Assembly: GCA_963774625.1 (NCBI GenBank)
Contig: CAVZFQ010000013.1
Span: 1,302,001-1,366,000 of the forward strand
Direction: 5' to 3'
From: VAXT01 sp963774625
GTDB taxonomy: Bacteria > Actinomycetota > Thermoleophilia > Gaiellales > Gaiellaceae
DNA: 64,000 nucleotides
The notes below the pieces were generated by a model, which did not search any database, was not told where the DNA came from, and worked only from the letters and a program-made list of their open reading frames with translations. This document shows, one piece after another, positions 49,521-57,669 of the stretch. The translations under genes and the position numbers were made by a program. Within the stretch, counting starts at the first letter, position 1; each line of letters begins with the position of its first letter.

Positions 49521-49943
49521 ATGGCCGGTTACGCGATCATCTCACTGGGAGGCAAGCAGTACCGCGTCCAGGAGGGCGACCGGTTGCTCGTGGACCGGCT
49601 CAAGCAGGACGAGGGCAAGACGTTCCAGCCCGACATCCTCTTCCTCGGCGGGGAGGGCAAGGCCGACTTCAGTCCCAAGGGGACGACGGTGACGGCTCGG
49701 ATCGTGGGACACACCCTCGGCCAGAAGATCAAGATCGGCAAGTACCGCAAGCGCACGGGGTACAGGCGGCACACCGGTCATCGCAGCAAGCTGTCGGAGA
49801 TCGAGATCGAGACGATCGGCGGCAAGAGCTCCACCGCGGCGAAGCCGAAGGCCGAGGAGAAGAAGACAGCAGCGCCGAAGCGGGCAACGACGACGACGAA
49901 GAAGCCGGCCGCCAAGAAGGCTCCGGCCAAGAAAGCGAGTTAG
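49521..49943 (+). CDS. rplU: Large-subunit ribosomal protein bL21 with Lys/Ala-rich tail
   Basis: A 140-residue bL21. The conserved body (about residues 1-103) shows AIISLGGKQYRVQEGD and YRKRTGYRRHTGHRS near its end. The remaining 35 residues are an extension of Lys, Ala, Pro and Thr (TTTTKKPAAKKAPAKKAS), longer than most L21 proteins and of the histone-H1-like type common in actinobacteria. It binds 23S rRNA. There is no ordinary ribosome binding site; a stable hairpin sits there instead. rpmA follows after two bases. Confidence 0.95.
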   Translation: MAGYAIISLGGKQYRVQEGDRLLVDRLKQDEGKTFQPDILFLGGEGKADFSPKGTTVTARIVGHTLGQKIKIGKYRKRTGYRRHTGHRSKLSEIEIETIGGKSSTAAKPKAEEKKTAAPKRATTTTKKPAAKKAPAKKAS

Positions 49944-49945
49944 AC

Positions 49946-50206
49946 ATGGCACACAAAAAGGGACTCGGCTCCTCGCGCAACGGCCGCGACTCGCATGCGC
50001 AGCGCCTTGGCGTGAAGATGTTCGACGGCCAGCAGGTGACGGCGGGGATGATCCTCGTTCGCCAGCGCGGCACACGCTTCCGGCCGGGGCCGGGCGCCGG
50101 CATCGGTCGCGACGACACGATCTTCGCCAAGCAGGACGGCAAGGTCGCGTTCCAGGCGAGCGGCGCGCGCCGTTTGGTCGCCGTCGTGCCCAACACCGAG
50201 AAGTAG
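49946..50206 (+). CDS. rpmA: Large-subunit ribosomal protein bL27
   Basis: An 86-residue bL27 of normal length, beginning MAHKKGLGSSRNGRDS and containing GQQVTAGMILVRQRGT. It lies near the peptidyl-transferase centre of the ribosome. The N-terminus starts directly with the conserved A-H-K-K sequence; there is no Firmicutes-type cleaved extension. It is in the universal order rplU-rpmA-obgE. Confidence 0.97.
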   Translation: MAHKKGLGSSRNGRDSHAQRLGVKMFDGQQVTAGMILVRQRGTRFRPGPGAGIGRDDTIFAKQDGKVAFQASGARRLVAVVPNTEK

Positions 50207-50210
50207 CCCC

Positions 50211-51404
50211 GTGTTTCAAGACCGGGCCCGCATCGAAGTGCAGGCCGGGCGTGGGGGCGACGGCGGGCTCAGCTTCCGCCGCGAGAAGTTCGTGCCCAAA
50301 GGGGGCCCGGACGGGGGCGACGGCGGACCGGGCGGCGATGTCGAGCTCATCAGCGACGCGGCTCTCCGCGATCTCTCCTCGTTCCGCGGCCGCAAGCAGT
50401 TCAAAGGCGGGCGGGGTGGTCCGGGCAAGAGCAACAACAAGCACGGCGCGGCAGGCGACCACGTCGAGCTCCGCGTCCCGGCGGGGACTCAGGTGTTCGA
50501 CGGCGACGAACAGCTCGTCGCCGACCTGGCGAGCCCTGGAGCCCGGGTCCTGGTGGCCCGTGGCGGTGCCGGCGGGCGGGGGAACAAGCGCTTCGCCTCG
50601 CCGACCCGACAGGCGCCGCGGTTCGCCGAGGTCGGGCTGCCTGGGGAGGAGGCCGTCCTCGAGCTGCGGCTCAAGCTGCTCGCCGATGCCGCGCTCGTCG
50701 GCTTGCCGAATGCCGGCAAGTCGTCGCTGATTCGCCGCATCTCGAACGCGAAGCCGAAGGTCGCCGAGTACCCGTTCACGACGCTGGCCCCGGTTCTCGG
50801 GACGGTGGACGCTCCTGACGGGACGCAGCTGGTCGTCGCCGACGTGCCGGGACTGATCGAGGGTGCAAGCCAGGGAATCGGGCTCGGGCACGAGTTTCTC
50901 GCCCATCTCGAGCGTGCTCAGTTGCTCGTGCACGTGATCGACGTCGCAGCCGGCGACCCGCACGAGGCCTTCGCCGCCATCGACACCGAGCTTCGCGAGT
51001 ACGGGGCGGGCCTTCACGAGCGCCCGCAGGTCGTCGTGCTGAACAAGATCGACCTGTTGCCCGAGCCGCCCGTGTTTCACATCGACGACGAGCGTGTCCA
51101 GGCCGTCTTCGCCGTGTCCTGCGCGACCGGTGTGGGCATCGAGGACTTCAGGCGGGCTCTGTTCCAGCTCTGCCCGCCTCGCGAGGCGACGGCCGAGCCA
51201 CGAGCCGGCGGGCTCGCTGATTTCCTGGTTTACCGGCCGCAGGCAAAGGGGCGGCGAACGTTCCGGATCCTTCGCACCGACCGCGGGTTCCGCGTCGCCG
51301 GCCGGCCGCCGCCTCAGGCCGAGCTGGAGGCGGCCCTGCGCGCCGCCGGAGCGCGACCCGGCGCAGAGATCGAGATCGGCGACGACCTCATGGAGCTCGG
51401 TTGA
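50211..51404 (+). CDS. obgE: GTPase Obg/CgtA
   Basis: A 397-residue Obg GTPase with a GTG start. The glycine-rich Obg domain (GRGGDGGLSFRREKFVPKGG) comes first. The G domain follows with G1 GLPNAGKS at residues 164-171, the TT of switch I (YPFTTLAPVLG), G3 DVPGLIEG and G4 NKID. An OCT domain ends the protein (GGLADFLVYRPQ). It functions in 50S subunit maturation and stress control. nadD starts inside its last codons. Confidence 0.96.
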   Translation: MFQDRARIEVQAGRGGDGGLSFRREKFVPKGGPDGGDGGPGGDVELISDAALRDLSSFRGRKQFKGGRGGPGKSNNKHGAAGDHVELRVPAGTQVFDGDEQLVADLASPGARVLVARGGAGGRGNKRFASPTRQAPRFAEVGLPGEEAVLELRLKLLADAALVGLPNAGKSSLIRRISNAKPKVAEYPFTTLAPVLGTVDAPDGTQLVVADVPGLIEGASQGIGLGHEFLAHLERAQLLVHVIDVAAGDPHEAFAAIDTELREYGAGLHERPQVVVLNKIDLLPEPPVFHIDDERVQAVFAVSCATGVGIEDFRRALFQLCPPREATAEPRAGGLADFLVYRPQAKGRRTFRILRTDRGFRVAGRPPPQAELEAALRAAGARPGAEIEIGDDLMELG

Positions 51405-51908
51405 TCGGGCTCCTCGGCGGGCGGTTCGATCCCCCGCACAACGGCCACGTCGCCCTCGCGCGGGCGGCGCTCGAGCAGTTGCCCATCGAGCGTCTCGTCG
51501 TTCTGGTCGCGGAGCGCCCGGGCCACGAGGACGCCGTTGCGAGCGCAGAAGACAGGCTCCGCATGGCCGGGGCCGCGTTCGAGGGCCTGGGGGAGGTCGT
51601 GCTCGACCCGCACCCGTACACCGTGGACGCGGTCCGCGGCGGCCGCTTCGGCGACGCCTACTTCATCGTCGGCGCCGACCAGGCGGCTGCGTTTCCCACC
51701 TGGAAGGAGCCGGACGAGATCCTGCGCTGGGTGCAGCTCGCCGTCGGGGCCCGCTCCGGCTACGAGGGCGCGGTCACGTTCGATTTCGATCTCGCCGGAC
51801 ATCTCGGGCACGGACATCCGCGAGCGCGTCGCCCGTGGCGAGCCGATCGACGATCTCGTGCCGCCCGCGGTGAGGCGGATCATCGACGAGCGCGGGCTCT
51901 ACAACTAG
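51401..51908 (+). pseudogene. nadD: Nicotinate-nucleotide adenylyltransferase, frameshifted near 51785
   Basis: The first 128 or so residues are normal NadD: GGRFDPPHNGHVALAR for nucleotide binding and GADQAAAFPTWKEPDEIL. Around 51778-51795 the reading frame changes. The family's C-terminal motif, seen as ISGTDIRERVARGEPI followed by LVPPAVRRIIDERGLY, continues in the +1 frame to a TAG at 51906-51908. So one extra base (or two missing) interrupts the gene. The uninterrupted frame would otherwise run on to 51988 with an unrelated Arg-rich tail. NadD is normally essential for NAD synthesis, so a sequence error is more likely than a true pseudogene. It overlaps obgE by four bases. Confidence 0.88.
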
Positions 51909-52259
51909 CTAGCCGGCTGCGTGCTCGATCGAGGGCACGTCTTCCCAGAGCTCCTCGAGGCGGTAGTAGTCGCGCATCTCGGGCGTGAAGACGTGCAGGA
52001 CGACGTCTGTGTAGTCGGCCACGATCCAGGTGCCCTCGCGCTCACCGTCGACGGCGTGCGGGAGCACCTTCTCCTCGTGCTTGAGCCCGTGCCGGACCTC
52101 GTCGACGATCGCCTTCGTCTGCCGCGGGTTCTGGCCGGAGCAGACGACGAAGAAGTCCGTGTACGCGCAGACAGGGCGCATGTCCAGGATGACGATGTCC
52201 TGCGCCAGCTTCTCCTCGGCGAGGCCGGCGATGCGACGTGCTTGGTCGAGTGGGCTCAG
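51909..52259 (-). CDS. rsfS: Ribosome silencing factor RsfS
   Basis: The protein binds ribosomal protein uL14 and blocks subunit joining. Core features are YTDFFVVCSGQNPRQTKAI and WIVADYTDVVLHVF. The first ATG (52181) would give only 90 residues and would remove the conserved N-terminal helix, which is visible upstream as LDQARRIAGLAEEKLAQDIVILD. That part has no ATG, GTG or TTG; the likely start is CTG at 52259, with AAAGGAA upstream, giving about 116 residues. It is convergent with nadD, the two stops lying side by side as CTAGCTAG. In most bacteria the two genes run in the same direction. Confidence 0.88.
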   Translation of the reverse strand: MSPLDQARRIAGLAEEKLAQDIVILDMRPVCAYTDFFVVCSGQNPRQTKAIVDEVRHGLKHEEKVLPHAVDGEREGTWIVADYTDVVLHVFTPEMRDYYRLEELWEDVPSIEHAAG

Positions 52260-52355
52260 AGGGTGCTGGTTCCTTTCCTTGGCTTCAGTGTAGCCCGAGC
52301 GCGGGGTGTCAAATCAAGACACGGCCCAGCCGATGCGCCTGCTACGTTGCCGGAA

Positions 52356-52880
52356 ATGACAACGGACCAGAAAGGAGCGATCGCCGAAACGGCAATCGCG
52401 CTGGCGGCGATCAAGCTAGGCATCGGCGTCTTCCGACCCATCGGTGACGAGCGGTACGACTTGATTTTCGACCTCCGCCCGGAACTGTGCCGCGTGCAAT
52501 GCAAGTGGGCGACCCGGTACGGCGATGTCGATGTCGATGTCGTTGTTGTTCGTTGCTACTCCAATCGCCGCGCCAGGGAGGGGCTGGTTCGGCGCCTCTA
52601 TACCGCAGACGAGATCGATGCCTTCGCTGCGTATTGCCACGAGCTCGATCGCTGCTTCTTTCTTCCCATCGAGAAGTTTTCGAGAAACGAGGTCCGCCTC
52701 CGGCTGCACCCTGCGAGAAACAACCAGCGGCGAGGCATCACCTGGGCTGATGATTTCGACTTCGCGGCTACACTTGGACACAGCCAAGGGGCCATAGCTC
52801 AGTTGGGAGAGCGCTGCCATGGCATGGCAGAGGTCGTCGGTTCGAGCCCGACTGGCTCCATCCGAAATCATCCTCGCTAA
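52356..52880 (+). CDS. PD-(D/E)XK-type endonuclease of the group I intron-associated kind, running through tRNA-Ala
   Basis: A 174-residue protein. It fits the pattern of PDDEXK endonucleases found in group I introns: KGAIAETAIALAAIKLG with Glu11, RPIGDERYDLIFD with Asp35, then VQCKWA giving a Q-x-K variant of the E-x-K pair (Lys50). A basic, Arg-rich second half follows. Residues 145-169 are encoded by the tRNA-Ala gene on the same strand, and the stop comes 20 bases after the tRNA. The natural fold probably ends near GITWADDFDF before the tRNA. No intron sequence is seen. It may be a selfish element fixed at the tRNA. Composition is lower in GC than its neighbours. Confidence 0.75.
   Translation: MTTDQKGAIAETAIALAAIKLGIGVFRPIGDERYDLIFDLRPELCRVQCKWATRYGDVDVDVVVVRCYSNRRAREGLVRRLYTADEIDAFAAYCHELDRCFFLPIEKFSRNEVRLRLHPARNNQRRGITWADDFDFAATLGHSQGAIAQLGERCHGMAEVVGSSPTGSIRNHPR
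52788..52860 (+). tRNA. tRNA-Ala (anticodon GGC)
   Basis: Acceptor arms GGGGCCA and TGGCTCC with discriminator A (one G-U pair), anticodon stem CTGCC/GGCAG with loop ATGGCAT (anticodon GGC), T arm GTCGGTTCGAGCCCGAC. It lies entirely within the reading frame of the endonuclease-like gene. No encoded CCA. Confidence 0.96.
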
Positions 52881-52971
52881 AAGCGAGAAAAACACTCGGC
52901 CTTGCCGCAAGCCGAGGGTTGTCCGCGCATCTGTCTACGCAGACGAGCACGGACCCGAAGTGGCGGAGAGG

Positions 52972-53154
52972 ATGCCCGGAAGCCGAAAGAAATCGAAGGG
53001 GAAGTCCACCGAGAAACCCCCGGGGGAGTTCCTGAGCGACGATTTCCGCGACGACACGTCGCGCTTCCTCGACGAGGTAAAGCGCCAGATCAAGCGGCGC
53101 AAGGAGCCCGATCCAGAGCCGAAGCTAGGCCCTCCCAAGCGGCAGAAGCGCTAG
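52972..53154 (+). CDS. Small basic protein of unknown function
   Basis: A 60-residue protein beginning MPGSRKKSKGKSTEKP, with a middle acidic stretch (FLSDDFRDDTSRFLDEV) and a basic Pro-rich end (GPPKRQKR). GTG at 52960 is an alternative start; GGCGGAGAGG before the ATG can serve as a ribosome binding site. It is soluble and probably partly disordered. It lies alone 112 bases after tRNA-Ala. No family is recognised. Confidence 0.5.
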   Translation: MPGSRKKSKGKSTEKPPGEFLSDDFRDDTSRFLDEVKRQIKRRKEPDPEPKLGPPKRQKR

Positions 53155-53248
53155 CGCTCCCCAGATTCCCCTCAGCCGAGGGATTGGCAGCGAGCGCCGA
53201 GAGCGCGATGGAGAGTTCGAGTCGGCGGCCCGACTCACTCCCAACTCC

Positions 53249-56134
53249 ATGGCTGCCGACCCGAAAAATCTCCGCAAGCTCCTCGTCGCCGCGCTCGGCA
53301 CGGTCGCGCTCATTGCCGCCGCGCCCGCGCAGGCCGCGCTGAAGGCGCCGACCCCGCTCGAGCCGGCCTCCGGCGCCACCGTCGAGGCGCTGCCCGCATT
53401 CGCCTGGAGCGCAGTCGCGGGCGCCGCGACCTACGAGTTCCAGCTCGCTGCCGACCAGAACTTCAACGCCCCGGTCCTCGGCCGCGGCGAAGGTCAGTTC
53501 TCGACGGCGAACACGCGCGCCACGGTCAAGAAGACCGTGCCCAACGGCACGTACTGGTGGCGAGTACGCTCCGCCACCAAGGCCGGCGACACCTCGCCGT
53601 GGTCCGGGCCGCGCTCATTCCGCAAGAGCTGGACCGGAGCTCCCACCACTCTGGCGCCCGCGCCGGGATTCCCGTTCGCCTTCCCGAGCTCGCCGACTCG
53701 TCTCAACTGGTCGCCCGTCCCGTACGCCTCGAAATACCTCTTCTCCCTCGCCAGCGATCCCGCACTCGCCAACCTCGTCGAGAACGGCGGCAAGCCGGTC
53801 GAGACGTGGGCAACGAACTACGTCCCCTTGTTCAACCTCCTGCCGCAGGGCACGTACTACTGGGGCGTCACGCCCCTCGACGCCCAGGGGAACCGCGGCG
53901 GTGCCTCCAGCGTGGGGAGCTTCACCTGGTCCTGGCCATCGACCACGACCCCCGTGGTCACCGACCTCGTCGCGGCGACCGAGTTCTTCGACCCGCAGTT
54001 CTCGTGGGCTCCGGTTCCCGGCGCCACGAAGTACGAGGTCGAGGTCAACTCCTCGCAGGACTTCGCGCCGGGCTCGAAGGTCTGCTGCGCGCAGTTGACG
54101 GTCTCGACGTCCCTGGCCCCGACGGTCGTCTACCGCGACAACACCTACTACTGGCGCGTCCGCGCTCTCGACGCTGCCGGTAACTCTGGTGTCTGGAACC
54201 TCGGGCCGTCCTTCACGAAGACGTTCGACAAGGTGCCTCCGGTGACGGACCCGAGCATCAAGAACCTGCACGTGCGCGATCACCTCGCCGATCCCGGGCA
54301 CAGATGTCGACCTGGCTGACGTCCGGCTACCAGACCAGACGTGCCGATGCTGGCCTGGGATCCAGTGCCCGGCGCCTCGAGCTACTTCGTCGATATCGCG
54401 TCCTTACCTCGGCGTCGTGCGCGTGGGGGGACCCGGCTCGTGGCGCGTCACGACCTCCATGCCGTCCTGGACTCCTCTCGGAAGCGGGTGGAACAAGGTC
54501 AAGCCCTATCCGGGCCCGGCATCACGGTCGCCTACCGACTGCCCCGCCCTCGTCCTGAACAGCAGTACTGCGCTCGCGTTCGCGCGCGCGGCGAGCGAGA
54601 CGACGCCTCCAGGAGGTCTTCGGCGACTTCTCGTACATCGACGACGGCACCGGACGGCCGCGTTCCAGTGGACGGGGATCCCGCCGGGCGGGCCGTGTAC
54701 GCCGTCCTGCAACACGAACTATCTCGGCGCGAATGACTACCTCGAGGTCGCGCGCGGCACGACTCACCGCCCGGACCCCGTTATTTACCTGGCGGCCGCT
54801 CGCCTGGCGCCAGAGCTACTTCGTCATCGTCGCCAAGGACCCGTCGTTCAGCAACGTCGTCGACTACGCGTTCACGCGCTACCCGCGTACTCCCCGCGCA
54901 ACCTGATTCGGCCGACGACCTACTCGGACGAGACGACGCTCTACTACTGGGTCGTTCTGCCTGCCACGAACCTGAATGGGAGCGGCGCCGTGGGTGACCC
55001 GCTCATGGGCAGCAGCGGCCAACTTCCAGAAGCAGTCGACGCCGCCCTCGCAGCTCTCGCCTGCCGACGGTGCACTGATGACCGAGCAGCCGGTGTTCCG
55101 GTGGACCTCGGTCGAGGGCGCCCGCCGTTACCGCTTCCAGGTCGCGCAGGAGCCCACGTTCGCCGCCCTGCTCGAGGACGTGACGACCGCCTCGACCTCG
55201 TACACGCCCTTCACCACGCACCCTGCCGACACGAACCTCTACTGGCGGGTTCGCGCCGACGACGAGAACCTGATCGGCCTCACGTGGTCGCCCGTGCGCA
55301 CAGTTCCAGCGCCGGCTGCCCACGCCGGTCCCGGCGTCCGACAACGCCACGAGCGGCGACTTCACCCCCGTGTGGATGTGGTCGCACGTCGAAGGCGCAT
55401 CGGGCTACACCTTCGCGATGGACGGCCACGACGGCTCGCACAAGGAATGGCCGAACGTACGCCTGCGCGCCGCTGCGTTCGCCTACCTCTTCGGCCCGGG
55501 CATCTGGCGCTGGCGCGTTCGCGCCGAGTTCCCGAAGACGAGCGGCTACGCCACCGGCCCCTGGTCGGGGTTCACCCCCTTCACGAGGACGCTCAGCGAG
55601 CCCGCCAACGTGCGGACGAGCCTCTCGGGCAACCACCTGCTGCTCTCGTGGGGCTGGAAGCTCGGCGCCAAGAACTTCCGCGTCCAGGTCTCGCCCCGCC
55701 AGGACTTCAGCACCCTCATCGAGGACGTGACCACCGACAACACGAGCTACGCGCCACTCCTCATGCACTACAACTACGTCAACGGCGGCAACCTCTTCTG
55801 GCGCGTGGCAGCAATGGACGAGAACCGCAACGTCGGCGAATTCGCTCCGCCGCAGAAGATCAACATCGCGCAGCGCCTACGGGTGGCCCTGACCGGACAG
55901 CCGCGCCGGCGACAGTTCAGGCGCCTGACCATCACCGTCTCCGACCCGGCCCGTCGCGCTGTCCGCTCCGCCACCGTACGAGTCTCCGGGGCCGGCATTC
56001 GCGCCCGCAGCGCCCGCACGAACCGCTTCGGTCGCGTCACGTTCAGGCTCCGCCCCATGAAGAAGGGCCGCCTCACCTTCAGGGCGACGAAGGCCGGCTT
56101 CGCAGCCGGCGGCATGTCCATTCGCGTCCGCTAG
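53249..56134 (+). pseudogene. Secreted fibronectin-III-like repeat protein, frameshifted several times
   Basis: The gene begins with a signal peptide (LLVAALGTVALIAAAP) and then repeats of about 90-100 residues built like fibronectin type III domains. Each has a W-(A/S)-P-V-x-G-A-(T/S)-x-Y motif and a (Y/F)WRV strand (TYWWRVRSAT, TYYWRVRALDAAGN, NLYWRVRADD, NLFWRVAAMD). Frame 53249-54290 is intact. From 54290 to about 55370 the same type of repeat continues but jumps between frames several times. The last part, 55370-56134, is again intact and ends in a beta-sandwich carboxypeptidase-regulatory-like domain (RVSGAGIRARSARTN). Together about 960 residues with roughly eight repeats. It is probably one cell-surface protein damaged by indels. 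True decay is possible, but nearby essential genes show the same damage. Confidence 0.75.
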
Positions 56135-56184
56135 CCACCGGTGCCTGGCACGGCCAGGCACGGCTCGGCCGTAGAATCGTTCGC

Positions 56185-57108
56185 ATGGAGCGCGCGGTCA
56201 AAGCCGCCTGCGTCCAGGCCGAGCCCGTCGTCCTCGACCGCGACGCCACGCTGGACAAGCTCGAGCGGCTGACCGCCGAGGCTGCCGGCGAGGGCGCCGA
56301 GCTCGTCGTCTTCCCCGAAGCCTTCATCCCGGTCTATCCGTCCTCGACCTGGGCGAAGCACTTCGCCGGCTGGGCCGACGCGCGGTCGAAGGCGGCATTC
56401 GCCCGCATTGCGGAGGAGGCCGTAGCTGTGCCGGGCCCTGCCGCTGACCGCCTCGGCGCAACCGCGAAGGCGCACGGCGTGTGGCTCGTCACGGGTGTCA
56501 CCGAGATCGATCCCGAGCGCCCCGGCACTCTCTACAACACGCTCCTGTACCACGGGCCCGACGGGAGCCTCGCGCTCAAGCACCGGAAGCTCGTGCCGAC
56601 CAACCACGAGCGCCTCGTCTGGGGCCCAGGCGACGGCGGCGGGCTGCGGGCGATCCAGACCGGAGTCGGCCGCATCGGCGGGCTGATCTGCTGGGAGAAC
56701 TACATGCCGCTGGCGCGGTTCTCGCTGTACGAGTCCGGAGTCGAGATCTACGTCGCCTCGACGGCCGACGACGGCGACGCGTGGCAGGCGACCCTCGTCC
56801 ACATCGCCCGGGAGGCCCGCGCGTTCGTCGTCTCGCCCAGCCACTTCCAGCGCGCCTCCGCCTACCCGGACGATTTTCCGCTCCGACACGCACTCGAGGG
56901 GCTCGACGTCCTCGGCCGCGGAGGCAGCGCGATCCTCGGGCCCGACGGCTCGTACCTCGCCGGCCCGCTCTACGACGAGGAGGGGATCCTCTACGCGGAC
57001 CTCGAGCCGGCGCGCCTCTTCGAGGAGCGACAGCGCTTCGATCCAGCGGGCCACTACCACCGGCCCGACGTCTTCCGTTTGCAGGTCAAGGAGAACCGGC
57101 GCGGTTAG
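56185..57108 (+). CDS. Nitrilase/carbon-nitrogen hydrolase
   Basis: A 307-residue enzyme of the nitrilase superfamily, with the catalytic triad Glu45 (VVFPEAF), Lys135 (LKHRKLVP) and Cys169 (ICWENYMP). The sequence after the Cys (ENYMPLARFSLY) and the overall length match the true nitrilase branch, which turns nitriles into acids and ammonia, rather than amidases; the actual substrate is unknown. The ATG opens the conserved AVKAACVQAEPVVLD strand. It is intact, in contrast to its neighbours on both sides. Confidence 0.9.
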   Translation: MERAVKAACVQAEPVVLDRDATLDKLERLTAEAAGEGAELVVFPEAFIPVYPSSTWAKHFAGWADARSKAAFARIAEEAVAVPGPAADRLGATAKAHGVWLVTGVTEIDPERPGTLYNTLLYHGPDGSLALKHRKLVPTNHERLVWGPGDGGGLRAIQTGVGRIGGLICWENYMPLARFSLYESGVEIYVASTADDGDAWQATLVHIAREARAFVVSPSHFQRASAYPDDFPLRHALEGLDVLGRGGSAILGPDGSYLAGPLYDEEGILYADLEPARLFEERQRFDPAGHYHRPDVFRLQVKENRRG

Positions 57109-57120
57109 ACTTGAGCGGCC

Positions 57121-57366
57121 TTGGTCGAGCTCGTCTTCATGATGCTCGTGCTGAAGCTCCCGATGCTGTACCTGGGGCTGGTCTGCTGGTGGGCGATCAG
57201 GGCGGAGCCGAAGCCGCTCGAGCCGGCGGTGGTCCCGGTCGAGCCGATCGAGCCTGCAGATCCGACGCCGTGGCGACGTGGGCCCAGGCCCCGCCGTCCC
57301 GGCCCGCACGGACGGCCGGTGCGCAGCTACGCCCGCACGACGCGGACGGCGGCCACGCTGCCGTGA
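57121..57366 (+). CDS. Small membrane protein with a Pro/Arg-rich tail
   Basis: An 81-residue frame with a TTG start, 12 bases after the nitrilase stop. One membrane helix (VFMMLVLKLPMLYLGLVCWW) is followed by a Pro/Glu-rich linker and a Pro/Arg-rich tail (WRRGPRPRRPGPHGRPV). It overlaps the next small membrane gene by four bases (GTGA), so the two are coupled. No family is recognised. The low complexity of the tail makes this a moderate call. Confidence 0.6.
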   Translation: MVELVFMMLVLKLPMLYLGLVCWWAIRAEPKPLEPAVVPVEPIEPADPTPWRRGPRPRRPGPHGRPVRSYARTTRTAATLP

Positions 57367-57641
57367 GCGCGTACGACGACGAGCGGGTCCCCGTCGAGCG
57401 GACGAACGCAGCCGAGGCCGTCGGCGGCTTCCTCGCGGCCGCCTCCATCGCGCTGAGCGCTGTGGCCATCGTTCACCGGCCCGTTCGGCTGGTGCCGTTC
57501 GCGCTCGTGATCGCGTTCATCGCCGTCGGCTTGACCAGGGGGCGCCATGCGCGTCTGGCGGCATTCGCGGTTGGGGTCGGCGCTGTCGCCTGGCTGGCGG
57601 GGATGATCGTCGCCGTCTTGACCGGCAAGCCACTCTTCTAG
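57363..57641 (+). CDS. Small three-helix membrane protein
   Basis: A 92-residue protein with a GTG start overlapping the upstream stop. A short charged N-terminus (SAYDDERVPVERTNAAE) leads into three hydrophobic helices (FLAAASIALSAVAIV, LVPFALVIAFIAVGL and FAVGVGAVAWLAGMIVAVL) separated by short Arg/His-containing turns. It may form a complex with the preceding single-helix protein. Function unknown. It ends 28 bases before the start of the 2-oxoglutarate dehydrogenase gene. Confidence 0.65.
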   Translation: MSAYDDERVPVERTNAAEAVGGFLAAASIALSAVAIVHRPVRLVPFALVIAFIAVGLTRGRHARLAAFAVGVGAVAWLAGMIVAVLTGKPLF

Positions 57642-57669
57642 AGGGGCTTCCGCTGGTACAAAGAACCTG

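Noticed and set aside
51780..51800. Programmed ribosomal frameshift in nadD
   Set aside because: There is no slippery heptamer or stimulatory structure, and many unrelated neighbouring genes have the same type of indel.
51401..51988. NadD as one uninterrupted 195-residue protein
   Set aside because: The last 65 residues in that frame are Arg-rich and unlike any NadD; the family's C-terminus is clearly in the next frame and ends at 51908.
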